Part shown: positions 36,027-50,000 of the stretch, piece after piece
Numbering within the stretch: the stretch's first letter is position 1
How the letters are laid out: each line of letters opens with the position of its first letter
Assembly (NCBI GenBank): GCA_023634235.1
Contig: JAMKCF010000011.1
Coordinates: 19,950,027-20,014,026 of the forward strand
Reading direction: 5' to 3'
DNA: 64,000 bases
Origin: Pisaster brevispinus
Taxonomy: Eukaryota > Echinodermata > Asteroidea > Forcipulatida > Asteriidae
Made by a program: the position numbers and the translations under genes
Notes under the pieces: generated by a model
The model's database searches: none
Seen by the model: only the letters and a program-made list of their open reading frames with translations
Told to the model about the DNA's origin: nothing

Positions 36027-39000
36027 TATTTGACCAAAACAAACAAAACACAATTACAAAGGAGCAAATACAAGAAGATGAATAAAGAAGTAAACCAGAC
36101 AAAAGCAACAAAAAGTAAGCAAAAGAAAACAAACAAATAAGTAAGTAGGACCTATAAAAATAATCAGTAATAAGTGTGAAAAAATAATTAATAACTAAGT
36201 AAATAATGTAAATAAATAAGTGAACGAATAAAAATTTAACTTAAAAAATAAGAATTAACAACAACAACATAAATAAATAAATAAATAAAAATACAACTAA
36301 TAATAATTATAATAATAATAGATAAATGATAAAAATGATAAAAACAATGGAAAAAGACAACTAGGGACCAGAATGGATTGAGCGAGAGAGGGTGGAGCAT
36401 GCAGGAGGGGAATACAACCACAAAACTAGGAAAGAAAACACGGGGAAAACAACGACAAGTCATGTACATTAAAAGAAGTTATTTATCTAGAACCCACCTC
36501 GGCCTTGTGATCTTTCTCTCCTCGTAGCGTGATCAGATAGAGGATATAAAGGTCTTGTTCCACGTCTCGTAGCTTAGCGGCGGGGGTCTGCAGGGCCTGG
36601 AGGGTCTCATTGGGATCCCCCGTATCCAGGGCTTCGTTGATCTTGGCGACCGCCATGATCCCTGAGGGAGGCAACAAAACCAATAGCTTTGAATTCAATT
36701 GAACTGTTTCAATCAAATGAAACATACCCATAAAACATAGGAAATTTATACACAGAAAATGAGGTTTCAACTGATCTCCTACTCACGAACACATGATGCA
36801 AGCAGAAAAAAAACACCAACTGCAGTCAGGGATGAGATTGTATGAAAACGAAAAGTCCTAAAAAATTTGATGAAACTTCCCTCTTTGTGCATGCTGAAAT
36901 ATTGGGTTAGAGTTTCTCTACATCATTTCAAATAGATAGCTGAAGGTTTGGTCACAACAACAAAAAGCAGCTTTCAAAATCTTCAAAATCTTCAAAATGG
37001 CTACCATTTTTCAAAGGACACATCTGCGATGGCCCTTTTAGCCAAATATCTTTCTCATGACATACTCTTGACCGTGTGCCAAATTCCCTGCTTGTATCAT
37101 CAATGGCACAGTCCCATCACCTAACTGCCGTACTAGTTAAAATAGTTACTTTCAAATTGATTTTATTTTGTAGGTCATTTCATTGAATAATTAATTGATT
37201 TATTTGTGAGCTTTTTGGGGCAGGAAGAAATTGGTTAATTTTTGCTTGAAGGAACTTTGCAATTAGTGGAACATGGTATAAGTTGAAATAAGACTGTAAG
37301 ATAATAATAAGATGATAAACGTTACTGCCCACGTCATAAAAACACATAAATTTTGTTTCCGTTTCCGCGTTAAAAATAGAAATACTCTCAGACAAAAAGA
37401 AGAATTTATATACAAAGTTACTTACTTTCATGTTCCTCAAGCAACTCTGCATTGACCATTTCCACACACCCCTGTACATGCTCTTGTAAGAGATAGTCTG
37501 CACCATCCTGCAAAGAGAGACCATAATGTTTATACATCAGTGTAGTAGGCTTGTGATTATTCTCCTCAACAGTTAAACGAGACTTAAGACTTCCGTTTAA
37601 CCGTTTCCACCAATTCCAATCCAAGTAGAGAATCCAAATTCAGCATTCTCCTGAAGACGGTCAGAGCACACTGATCTCAGAGCCACCACTTCTCACAAAA
37701 GAGATTTCTTACATGGTGTCACCGCAAACCTTACTTACTTAGAGAATCCAAACTTATGGTGGGTACCCACAATCGCCAGTGCTTCTGTTTTCTATGTGTA
37801 TTTTGAACCTTAAAAGGATCAGGTAGAACACTTTGCCCCCAGTCTCCATAGTCACAAAACCACAGTTAAGGCACATCCTTTGTGCTGGTGTAGTTTTTGG
37901 GGCGTACAAAGCAAGAAGTATAACAAATTGTGAGGGATTGAAAACAATGCACTAAAAATTGTAGGGGATTAAGATACAATACACTCTGACCAACAAAAAA
38001 TACGTCAACCATTCACCCTGGATAGTGTCTGGGGCTAACATTATAAAAAATAAAAAGTAAAGTTGTTGTTTCATTATTGTCCGCTTCATTGAAACATTAA
38101 TGAAATTTGGACACAGATTTCAATGTTTTTAAACAGTTAAACGATTAACCAGTTTAGTGGCCCATACCTACCTCGCTGTATAAATGTCCATAATTTTTTT
38201 TAAAAAATCTTTACTTTTCCTGCTGAAGTTTTGTACTGTCAAAAGCTGATGGTTGTCATTTAGATGAAATCGTGTATACAAAGTTTGCGCAGCTTGTGGG
38301 GTAAAGTTGGGTCACGAGGAAGGCCCATCATTGTACCGGACCATTATGTCCTTTGTTCTGGGTTTTTGTGTTTGATGGGCTTTTGGGAGCTGTTTTTTAA
38401 TTGTTTGTTGTCTTTTGTTCTATATCTTCCTTCAGACATGTCACATGATGTTTGGCCATTGCCAAATGCAGAACAGTTTTATTGTGTTTAATGTCTGACA
38501 TACATGATGTAGGCTTTTAACAACAACTTTTGTTGATTTGTCCGAGGTCAACAAAAAATGGAAATCAGGTTAAAGGTGCAAGAATACTCCTTTCACTTTC
38601 AGAAACAATCCGCAACAAGCTTTGTCATATCAGATTTCAGAAATACAACTTCCTATGCATATAAAAAAAAAAGGAAATTAACAACCACACTTCACTTTTG
38701 TACAGTGTTTCCAGTTTTCAAAGGCACCATCAAAAAAAAAAAAGGAAAAAAAGAGGAAACAGCTGAATAGTGGCATGCCTGAGGTTTGTGTCAAAGAGTC
38801 ATTTTATGTTTAGAATTGTATTGCATTTCACGGCAATGCTAACCAGACAATGTGTCCACTTCAATACTGCACTCAATAAATTGCAGATTTCTGTGGCCCT
38901 GGAAAGCGCAGAATCTCGCAGTAAGCAGCGAAATAAAACTGGGTCCACTAGGAAAATTTATGAACTAAATAAAACAATAAAAAACATCCACCAAAGCAAA

Positions 39001-40977
39001 GACACTCACCGACGCATTTTTTCTCTTTCTGGACGCCAGTTTGTCCTGGTATCTCTGCCAGACGGTTTCGTCTTCCTCTATGTCCGTCAGACAGGCCTCC
39101 GGAAGCAACATCAGGCGCACGGTGGCAGTCGGGTCTCCCGCCTCTACGGCGTGGTTGATGCACGCTACTGTCTTTAGTACTACAGGGAAAAGTAATACAT
39201 AGAGCGTCAAGTCCTGTCGTGTCAATTTCACTGGGCAATTTTTACCCTCTCGCTACCAAATTGCTTTGAAGTAACCAAATGCTGGTGACGTATTTGAGCA
39301 CTCTTAAAGTCTTTACACAGCAGCTCTGCTGAGTTCAGACGCCAACTTTATAAAATCTCTTGTCACCCTGAATATTTTATTTCAAAGCAAAATTAATAAT
39401 AAAAACTTTCTTGCTTATAGAATACAAAAAAACAAAGAGATCGGTCAATAAACAGTCAGGTTGTTGGTCTTACTTTCTTAAATGCAATCAGGGCTGGATT
39501 GCACAAGGCACTAAGATTCATCTTAAGATGAGTTTTAAGTATTACCACAGTGATTTGTAATGCGACATCAAACTTTCCTTAGCAATTAGTTTAAAGTACA
39601 AAGAGCAAAGCTTGATCTTAACTGTCAATCTTGAAAGATTGAAAGCGAATTGTGACGTCAATACAAATCACTATGGTGATACTGACAACTCATCTTAAGA
39701 TGAATCTTAGTGCTTTGTGAAATCGAGTCCTGGTTTCTCAAACACCGTTCAGAGCATATGGCGCTCTGTAGGTGTTAGGCATTTCGGATCTTTCCACTCC
39801 ATTTTAAAGATGACTGCATAACAGCAAGATTATGTTATTTCACAACCATTGGAGAAAATCCGATCCGATCTTTCTCTTTCCAACCTTTGTAAGCTCTGCT
39901 ACGAAGAGTGAACACAGACTAAAAAACAGCTTTAGAACAACTTTGTGCTCAGGCTTGAGAGCTATTTTTGTGTGCAAGCTTGGTCAACTAAAGACGCCAA
40001 TGACAAATAAGAGGGGATATGAGCAGTCAACTAAAGTCGCCTATGGTAAGGAGGAGGGGGTATGGATCAAAGCATACCTTGAAGAGCTTCAGAGAGCTGG
40101 TCATGCGTAAGATCCTGCAAAAAATATAAATAAATAAATAAATAAATGGATAATCAAAATAAAATAAATAACAAATACCTTTTTCAATATTTCATAACTT
40201 AATGAAGGAAAAGTAGCAAAATAAAGTTGACTCTATCAAGATCAAATGTGAATTATTTATTTTCTACTTAACCCATAATCCCTTGAAAGGTTTACTGCAG
40301 TCCTACCTCACTCTATAACAAAAATCTAACACCATTTCAGGCTTAAGCTAAAAAAAAAACCCCTGATAATCACAACAATATTGCTTAGCACAGATAAAGA
40401 ATGCTTAGCAGAAATAGGTTACCAGCCAAAATGCAATGTACTGGAGAGTGTTTTTGAGTGGTTCCCTGCTTTAAAACCTAATAAAATAGTGCCCTGGTGA
40501 TTAGAAATCCATCCAAACTGTCGGACTCTAATTATGGTGGTATGCCCGATAAAAAACAAAGGATGATTAGTTTACTCCTGCAGTCCTCAGTGCGAAACAA
40601 CAAACATATCATTGAATATTAATGAGTCGGGGTGGTTAAGAACAATGACCTTGTAGTGTGTCGCGGCCGAGCGGTTAAGAGCACCGGACTCAAGCTCAGG
40701 TGATTCTGATCGGAGAGTTCCGATCTGGACCCACATGTCCTTGAGAAAGGTATTTAGCATAATTGCTTTGTCCTTCGGATGGGACATTAAGCCGTGGATC
40801 CCGTGAACTAGGATTGGTAGTGCACGTAAAAGAACCCAGAATACTTAGCGTAGAGGAGTAGGGGTTAACCCCGGTGTTTCTGGTTCACATAGCAAACACC
40901 CTTGTTTACAAGTTTCCTCACGCTTGCAAGCCTACAGTGATTAAATTATGAGGCATCCTTGATTTCATTACCAGATC

Positions 40978-41021
<44 letters not shown>

Positions 41022-44000
41022 GACTTGCAATGCGCACATATCCACCCTGCTGGGTGTTCAAGGCGCAGTAAGCCAAAACAAAACGAAAGAAAACAGACGC
41101 AACTAAATTAGTCCTTGTAAACCTGTGACATAAGATACGTTTTGAGAAGTGTTTTCAATTTTTTTCATATAATAATATAACAATGACCTATGAGAGAGCT
41201 ATTAGTTTCTCACCGCTTCATTTGTTGTCTTCAGTCCACTGAGTTCCTCCTGGTAGAGATCTGCCCACTGTGTCTCCAGTGTGGGAAGCTTGGCCTCAGA
41301 TCTGTTCAGTACCGTCACTGTCTCTTTAGCGTTCCCTGAATCAATCGCCTCATTGATATCTCGCACAGCTTTCAACACTGTAAGTATAACAAGGGAAAAC
41401 CCCCCAACATTTAGAAGTAAAATACAGTAGTCGTTTGGATGAGTAAATACATTAAAACCAATAGATCTTATGCATTAATGTCATTCCGCCACCATCTGAA
41501 GAGGTAAACAGCTTCCAATTCGACATCATACACATGTACATAAAGGTCCAATTGTTTCCGAGATTCAAATAATTTAGACCTACTTTGCTTGCGTTCCTCT
41601 GCTCCAGAGTTGGCCGTGTTTACACCAACTTGGAGCTCATCCTTGTCCAAGAACACATCTTCAGATCCCTCATTCTAAGAAAAAAAATGAAAAAAAAACC
41701 AAAAAAAACCAACTGAGCAATTTTTAGTATTAAGTCGAAAAGACTTAATTTTATGTGCATCTTCGATTTATACTCTTTCAAATACTTCGTTTAGTGTGTC
41801 GGGGCCAAGCAGTCTCACGCATCAAACTCAAGCTTTAGCAACCACACAACAAAACTGTGAGAATCTCTTTGACTGTAAATCGTGTGACGAATCGTCTGGT
41901 CAAATCTTGCTCATAGGTAGTCTCACTTACCTGTATCTTCTGTCTCCTAGCCTGGTTGAGTGTATTCAGGTACCATCGGCCATTCTCTGCTTTGACGTTC
42001 TTGATTCCGATGGCCGGACTCTCCAGGGCTCGCACCAGGGCGTTCACATCGCCGGCGTCCAGCACAGAGTTGATCACCGTAATCTGATTCTGAACTGCAA
42101 CAATAATGATACAACAGAACAAACAATTCAAAACACTGGTACCTTGCCCTGCCTTTCCACCTAATTTTGTCCTCGGCTTGATTCCCACCTCAGAAGGACC
42201 CAGGCATGCGGATTGTGTTTTCAGTCCCTACTTGGTTTCATTGGTTGTCCCTATTTAGGGACATTCTCCCACATCTTAAACTGATAATGTTCTCGGTTCC
42301 TTCAGTATCTTCAGACATGTGGGTTACAGCACTAGTCACTTTTGATAATCACTTCGTTTCATTCCCAGAAAGACTTTAAATGAATTAAAACAACATTACA
42401 GTGTATTTCTGCTGGAAACCCGATTCCGTAAAGTAAAACGTTCCTGTTTTATGTAAAGTTCCTGTTTTATTTACCTTGATTGTTAATGCACCCAAATAAA
42501 ATATAGTTTGCTGAACAAAAATAAATAAACAAAAAATTAAAAACCGACAAAACAAAACCAACCATTAGCAGCGCTTATATTCCCCTGTATTTCAGCTTGT
42601 GTGAGTAGCATGTCGTAAATCTCCCTCTCCGTCATATCTTCTCCTTCTCTCATACTCTGCAAACGGAACAACAATATTAACGATAGTGGCTTCTTACACG
42701 GCACTCAAATCTGACACTCAGTGTCACTCATGATCACCCCTGGTCTCTCGCCATTTATTTCATTCCTTAAAGCAACTCAGTTCTCTTGGAGGAGACAGCC
42801 TGTTCTGCCAAATGTGTAACACACCAAGTTAAATCGATCACAAGAACCATCACTACCCTCACAGGTACCCATTTACCCCTGGGTGAAGAGGAGCAATTAC
42901 AACTAAGTGTCTTGCTCAAGGACACAAAGTGTCATGACCAGGATTCGAACCCACACCCTAATGGCCATGACATGCAACCATCAAAGTAACCAGTCAGAAT
43001 ACATTCTAGGGCCTGCTACTATCGGCAATGAGAGTCTTCATGATGAAAAAAACTGTCTGAAACTACGATCCCAAATTGTTGAAGGCAAGTTGAAATGATG
43101 GGATTTGAAACGGTTAGTAACCCCAAGATTTAGATTTTAAGGAGCGTTTAGAAATAAAGTATCATCAAGCACAATAGAGAGGTACATCATTGAGCAGGAT
43201 TTCTTTATCTATGAAAGAACATAACAGCTATTTTTCAACAGGCACAAGTACAAAAGTCTGATAAAACTCTGAAATGTCTATTCTCTACATATCTTGTACT
43301 TGAATCCCAAGTTTTGCATTTATTTGTATTTCCAACCTTTAGAAAACTGAGAACTAATGCATAATATCATTTTGCCAGGACACGTTTCAGTAAGAGCACA
43401 ATGTACGATCTTAACAATTAAACCAGCAAGATCCTGCCGACATACACACCTTGTTCAGAGCACTCTGCTGTTTGCTCTGCTTTGCGTTGTACAACGTCTC
43501 CTGGTACAGGTCTTGGTTGTCGTTGATGAGTGTGACCAGCATGGCGTTAGGGTTGTGTAGCGCTTTCATTGTGTCCTCGGCGACCTGCTTATCGATGGCG
43601 TCGTTGATGGCGATGACTGCAGCATGCACTGTGTTGGAAGAATCAATTATAGGCATTCATCGTCAAGTTTGTTTTTCATCTTCAAAGACAATCAAAATTT
43701 GAATGTTTTAGATGGAAGATGAAAAAAGTGAGTTTTGCGATTTCATTTTTACAGGTTGGTCAGAGACAGATATCAAGAACATCATACGTTACCCTTTAGT
43801 CCTCAAAATCGCCCTAAACTGCCCTGCCTGTTACTCCTCTTTCCTTTCTAAAACACCCAAGAATTCTAGCAAGTTGTATCTTGAGTTTTACAAATGCCAC
43901 TGCAATGCATCGAACAGCCGTAGATAATGTAATAAAACAGCTGAAGTAGGAAATGAGAGTCGCAGCTCAACGGTCCGGTGACCTGTCAATTTGCTAGGCC

Positions 44001-47000
44001 ATGAATGGGGTCTCACTCAAGTAGCTCCTGAGTTTGCGTGTTATGTAAATTATGGTTTGATCTTCAGTTTTTCTGTCATCAGGCAGCAGTGGCGTAACCA
44101 GGAGTGGGGGGGGGGGGAGGGGGGGTGAAGGAGTCTCCCCACTCAGAACCCTTCCCCCCTCCCCTGAACAAGATTTTTTAAAAAGGCACAATTGATTATT
44201 CGATACATTAAATAACCACCCACCCTAAAAAAAAAGAAGGTATTTGCTACTGCTTGCTCCCACCCCCATCCCAAATGAAAATGTCTGGTTACGCCACTGT
44301 CAGCCATGGGTACCACCTTGACCAAATGTCACTCGATTCAGAGAGAAGATCGCAAATATTGAAATTGTACTCACCTGCCGCATCATCCACTGAGAGCTGT
44401 TGCCAAGACACAATGTACGTGTGAAGACGAGGAGGAAAAAGAAGAAGAAGAAAAAGTAGGAAAATGGAACGGAGAATTAAAAAACCTGTTATTTAGTTTT
44501 TCTTTTTTTGTTTTACTCAATTGAAGACTTTTATCATGGTGCGGCCATCTTGTTTGTCTTCCATTCAAACCAATGTCACCAAACTGAGGCTGAAAGGGAA
44601 AATAGTCTGGCGCCTTTTTATAAATTGAGAATTAACACTATCAGTGTCATTGTGTCATACAGGGAATCAGACCAGGATGGATGCAGTGTGATGAAGGTCT
44701 ATCGGGCAAAAATGCTCCCCATTTAATGCCAGGACAAGTAAAAGGCTCAATAATAAGAACATCAAAGTTATACTATCCTCAGGAAAAAGGACAGAAAAAA
44801 AACCCTTACACAATAGATGTAAAAACTGTATCATGGTAAATAATATTAATTTGGTTTTAAACTCACAGTGGAAATCAGTGTAAAGGTAAAACCAAAATGT
44901 CTGAAGATTATGAAAGAGAACTTCACATTTCAATTCAAAACCCCACCATGTAGAATATTCTTTCAAGTGTCCCAAAACGATTAAGGAAAATAAAATTTAA
45001 AAAGGAAGTAAAAAGCAGGGCTCTCTCAAAACAAATTAACATAATTGCTTATTATTTTACTCGTTGTTATCGATGTTGTTTTTTAATCATTCACTTCTCT
45101 TTTCATTTTTGACAGGAATATAATATACATTTATACAGTGTGTATCTCAACTGTCTCTTTAGAAGATAAAAACAATGGATTTGATGGGTTTGAGAGATTT
45201 GGAAACAATACCTCGTTAGCCAGAATGCCTCCGATCTTGCCAAATGCAGGCATGTTGATACCGTATTTATCCAATTCCTGTTGCATAGCACTGATCTCTT
45301 CCTCTGAAGTAGGCAAAAAAAAAGAAAGAAAAAAAAGAAAGATTAACTTGCGGCAAGAAAAATCAAAAACAAAGCCCACCAAACATCATATTTTGATTAA
45401 TTCGTTTTAAATCTGTTTGTTAGTTCCTTCCTTCCTTAATATGATTTTTCAATCATGCCTGACCCATTAATACTGACTATAAACATAAACTGGCATTTAC
45501 AAATACATGTTACAGCATGTCTCTCTTGCTTGCCAGGTTGCATCTTGGGTACGATACCTGGCTATGACGGCAGTTATAGGTTGAATGGCTTCTGACTGGC
45601 ATCCCCGAACAAAAACATTGACAAAATAGGGAGATCGCCGACATAGGGCCATACAGCTAGATAGATTTTTCAAATTACAAAAATTTCAGCCATTCTTGTA
45701 AGGTACGAAATTCCTACATGATAAACTCTATAGGACATTCAAATATTAACTACGGTACTCCATAACGATTAAAACTTCTGTGTTTACTGATAGTGTGTTG
45801 TGCCCAAAACCAACATTGACACTGTTTGGATAGCAAAACGCAAACTTTCTGACTGGAACAGTTGGGGACTTTCCGTGTTGGTGTACTGTTTGTTTTTTTT
45901 GTTTAATTTTTTTCAAGTGCACTTCAATGTAATGTTGAATAAATGTTTGTGAGACCGTTCTACTCCCAAGAACAATAAAGTACGGCCAAAAACATCAATT
46001 ATATGTTAATTAAACAGAACAATAAAGTATATGCCAAAAAAAATCAATTATATGTTAATAAAATGATGGTCATCATCATTGAGTTTCTGTTTATGTGCAT
46101 ATACAGCGTTGGAGTAATACCCTAGGTTTATGTGGTTAAAGGTCCTCTGTTTTGCATATCTAAATAAACATCTTTTGTACACTTTGTTATTGTTTGAATT
46201 CATGTTAATGTCTCCATGCCTTCTCCCCTTCAGCGCAGGGTGGATATGTGTGTCTTACAAATCTTTGTTAATGTCAGTATTATTATTATAAATTTTCAAT
46301 AAATACCTCAGGAAGTTAAGCCATTCTGATTTGGCAAAGGAGATCACATGGCCATGTTGAAACGCGATATAAACAGTGAGGAGTGTTTAAACATGGCCTG
46401 AGGGCATCGCATCAAAAGAGGGCGCTATCAGATGATTGCGCAGACCACGCAAATTTCACGCCCCGCATTTGTGTTGGTAGGTCGCATACATTTTGGCTTG
46501 TGCAGATTATAAACTTGCATGCGATAGTTTGAAACTTAAGCGCGCAAGTTGGAAACTTGCGAGAGGAGCTACATGGATAAAAGTCCAATGAAGAGTCGAG
46601 GCGAGCTGAGGCTAAACTGTCAGTTTTGTGTTCAACTTTTTAAGGGTTTTTGGATGTTTTTAAACGGAAAGGTATTTATGAATGGGAATTAAAGAGCAGT
46701 GACTCAAGTCTTAAATGGCCATTGAAGAACTCATTGCTGCTCTTTTATTCCCTTATTATAAAACAAAGAGGCACCCCAACAGCTTTATTCCACAAACAGC
46801 ATCTTTTTGGAACTCCTTGCCTGTGGTGCATGTTCTCCTCCATCCTACAATCTAGACTGTCTGAAGAGGAATATCAATTCCCACCTTCAGCTCCCCTGAG
46901 TTAAATGTTAAATTTGTTCTTTTTGTAGCCCCTTGCCAAGAGTGGCTTTTAGCCTTGTTTGTGGCGAACTTCAAAACAGAAAGAAGAAAAGACAAAAAAC

Positions 47001-50000
47001 CCTTAAAAAACAGGTAATTGTAAATGTGCCAAAGAGCCTCAGAAAATAAATGTACGTACATGTCGCATGCCCTGATAATTATAAAGTTGTCACGACCAAT
47101 AAACCACTTCAAATTAGAAGCTCTGTAGATCCAATAGGCTTATAACGGTGTTTTTTTTTGCCGTTTCATTTCCTCATTAAATTTCTCTCTTTACAATGTC
47201 CAAAACAATTTCTTCAGATAATTGATGTCGGAGACGACATCCCATAATGCAGTTTCGATTACCAAAATATTTCCAGAGATGTCAAAAACAAACTGTATAT
47301 CATTTCTGCAATAGGCTTATCTTAATATTAAGGGAGTTGAATTGCATGTTTGGTAACACAGAAAGTACACTGTGCAACCCAACCTGTATCGTCAGTCTAG
47401 AATCATTTCTTCGTCTTCAATAAAACAACCAGGTATTGCCAATCTCTCATCATTTTTTGAGAAAAACAAAAGTTAGTTGCCAAAGACAAACACCAAGTAA
47501 AAACATTATAAGGGCCTCGTCTCAACTCAGCATGCAAAAGGCTAAACTTCAAAAGAATTTGGGCCCAGAAAAATTATGGGGAGAGCTCTGCAACACAAAC
47601 AGAACAGGTTCCCTTTAATAATACTACTGCTGCTGTCCTCTTAGGCTGCAGTGTTAACCCAATCTGCGTCACGCTCTACGAGCCAACACCCTGTCTTATA
47701 GATAAATGAAACCCAAGTCGCGATGGTGCAAAGAAGTAGAAGAGAGAAGGAAAAAAAAAGGAAAAAAAAAAAAGGATAACGAACAAACAAATGTGGGTGG
47801 GTCATCAATCAGTCAGCACAGACTAAGCCGAGAACGATTGTTTCTCATCATCTCTGTATTAAAGTTCCTAATAGGATCAGCTTTCAAAGTGATCAATCAG
47901 CGACGGTAGAGAGATTAATGTCTCTAATCAGAGTGGATTATCTCGAGGGGGGGGGGGGGGACAGATGGAGTCACTGCCCTGTTAAGATGCCGGTTATCGT
48001 TGACTGTAATTCAATTCCAGTCAGGATTCTGGATGGGATTAACATTAACACCAATTGTAAATGTCACTTGAGCTCACTTGCTTTTATAAAAACACCTGAT
48101 TGTGGGTGCATCTTATTAGGCATTACTGCAGGCCTGGAATTACGCAGGAGGTCGTGGAGGGCCACGGCATCTGCTGCCCCCTTGGTCTTGGCCTCTGTTG
48201 CCCCTGGTCTTGGCCTTGGTACCCCTTTCAACGGTTTCCCATAGACCTTTAAGATTTTCCAACAAAAGTGCCCTTCGAAAAATGAAAATGGCCTTGCTCT
48301 GTCACAGATGAAATTCCAGGACTGATTATTGTAACAAACCCAGGATGTTGTGAGATTTTCTGTAAGGTCACTTGTGTGAAAATATAAAGAGTGATGTACA
48401 CAATTTGGTACACACAAATCTGAACACATTTTCACGCTTTTTCCAAATGAGTTTCAATTGAGAAGCATTAAGTACGTAAATCAAGACAACTGCCTCACAC
48501 CCCCCCCCCTGTCTTGGCCGACTCCCTTAAATGTCACTTGGAATTAAAATGGTTTCCACACACATTCTGATATTCCACTGGAGCTACAGTGGCCTGCCAC
48601 TGCAAGTCTGAAATTCCATGGGCAGATGCAAGGTCCTGAGTAAACGACACTTCTATTTCCACTCCCATAGCATGAACCTCATCAAGGGGCACCAGGGGTG
48701 GATTTCACAAAGAGTTAAGACTAGTCTTATCTCGAGTTAGGACGAGTTACTCGTCCTAACTTAGGACTAGCCTTTAGTTTTTAATAACTCCTAGGACTAG
48801 TCCTAAGTTAGGACTCTCTTTGTGAAATCGACCCCTGGGCCTTAGGTCTGCCCAACAAAAGGCTATGGTCCCTTGGTCCTCAGTGAAGTTCACACAGAGC
48901 TTAGATTGGTCTTAAGATGTGTACATGTATCAATCTTAATCGCTGAGAAAAGAATACAGACCACAATGGAATTATTGACAACTCATCTTAAAAAATGAAT
49001 CTCTGTCAAACTGAACCCAGCCATCGATTTCACCAAACTCTTCCTAACTTAGGATTAATCTTAGGACTTAGGACGAGTCCCAGCCTGGCACTGTAACATG
49101 TAAAACTTAAGATTGATCCTAAGTTAGGACTAGTTACTCATCCAAACTCTAGATAGGATTAATCCTAGCGTTTCGTGAAATCGGCTGCAGGTCTGTTTTT
49201 TAGGAACAAAAGCCTCCAGAATCACAGAGCAGCGTTCACCAAATCCCCCTATCTATTTATATTTAGAAATCAGCATCGCTGCCATATGTGTCCATACACC
49301 TACATGTAGGAGAACATTTGTACAGGGGGAAACCAGGGCTGTTAAAGACCAGTGCAACACAGCTAAAGGCCCCCCCAGCGACTCGGTTGTAGCCCTACGA
49401 CTATTTTTACGGACACCGTCCTTCAGAATCAGGTAAAAGCATTCCCACAAATTTTCTCATACTGATTTGGAACCAGCATCCCCGCCCCAGGTCGTTTATT
49501 CATTCATGAAAACTTGCATACTCTCCATTCTTTTAAATCAACTTGCAGTCGATGATACGGGTGTGTCAGATGTCGTAATACTCTTGTATCAACATTGTAG
49601 GTTAAACCACCTAAGGGTTGAAAGTATGGATTTATCCGTGGAGAAAAAAAGAAAAAGAAAAAAGAGTTCTGTATTTAGAATTGGAGGTTTGAATTCTTCC
49701 CAAAATAGTGTCTGTACCACAACTCTGCATGTGGTGTTGACTCAAGAGTAAAGCATAGCGGGGTATAATGACTGTACACGTAGCTTGGTAATTTTCTTTA
49801 TAAATTAGGTAGCTACAGTAGTAGCATTTTTAATGAGCAGCACTGTCGTGTGCAGACAATACATATGTACATTCAAGCGATTCAACCATTTTCTGAGGAA
49901 GCTATCATAAAAAACAAACCTGTGAAAATGTTTTCACTAAAAGTGATTATAAGCTTTAGGGGTAAAAAAAAACAACCTGAGAGCACAACTACAACAACAG

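Noticed and set aside
38770..39177. 135-codon plus-strand ORF
   Set aside because: Antisense of IQGAP exon 12 over its last half.
40656..40745. tRNA-Leu/Ser-like sequence
   Set aside because: Head of a SINE: no closing acceptor stem, altered B box, and the SINE body follows.
44382..44389. 15-nt version of exon 5 starting after the internal CTCAG
   Set aside because: It would break the frame between exons 4 and 6 and remove the conserved Leu-Ser-Val.
48064..48435. 123-codon minus-strand ORF with a GAP/GLGLG-like stretch
   Set aside because: Comes from the F5 repeat; the same peptide appears wherever F5 occurs.
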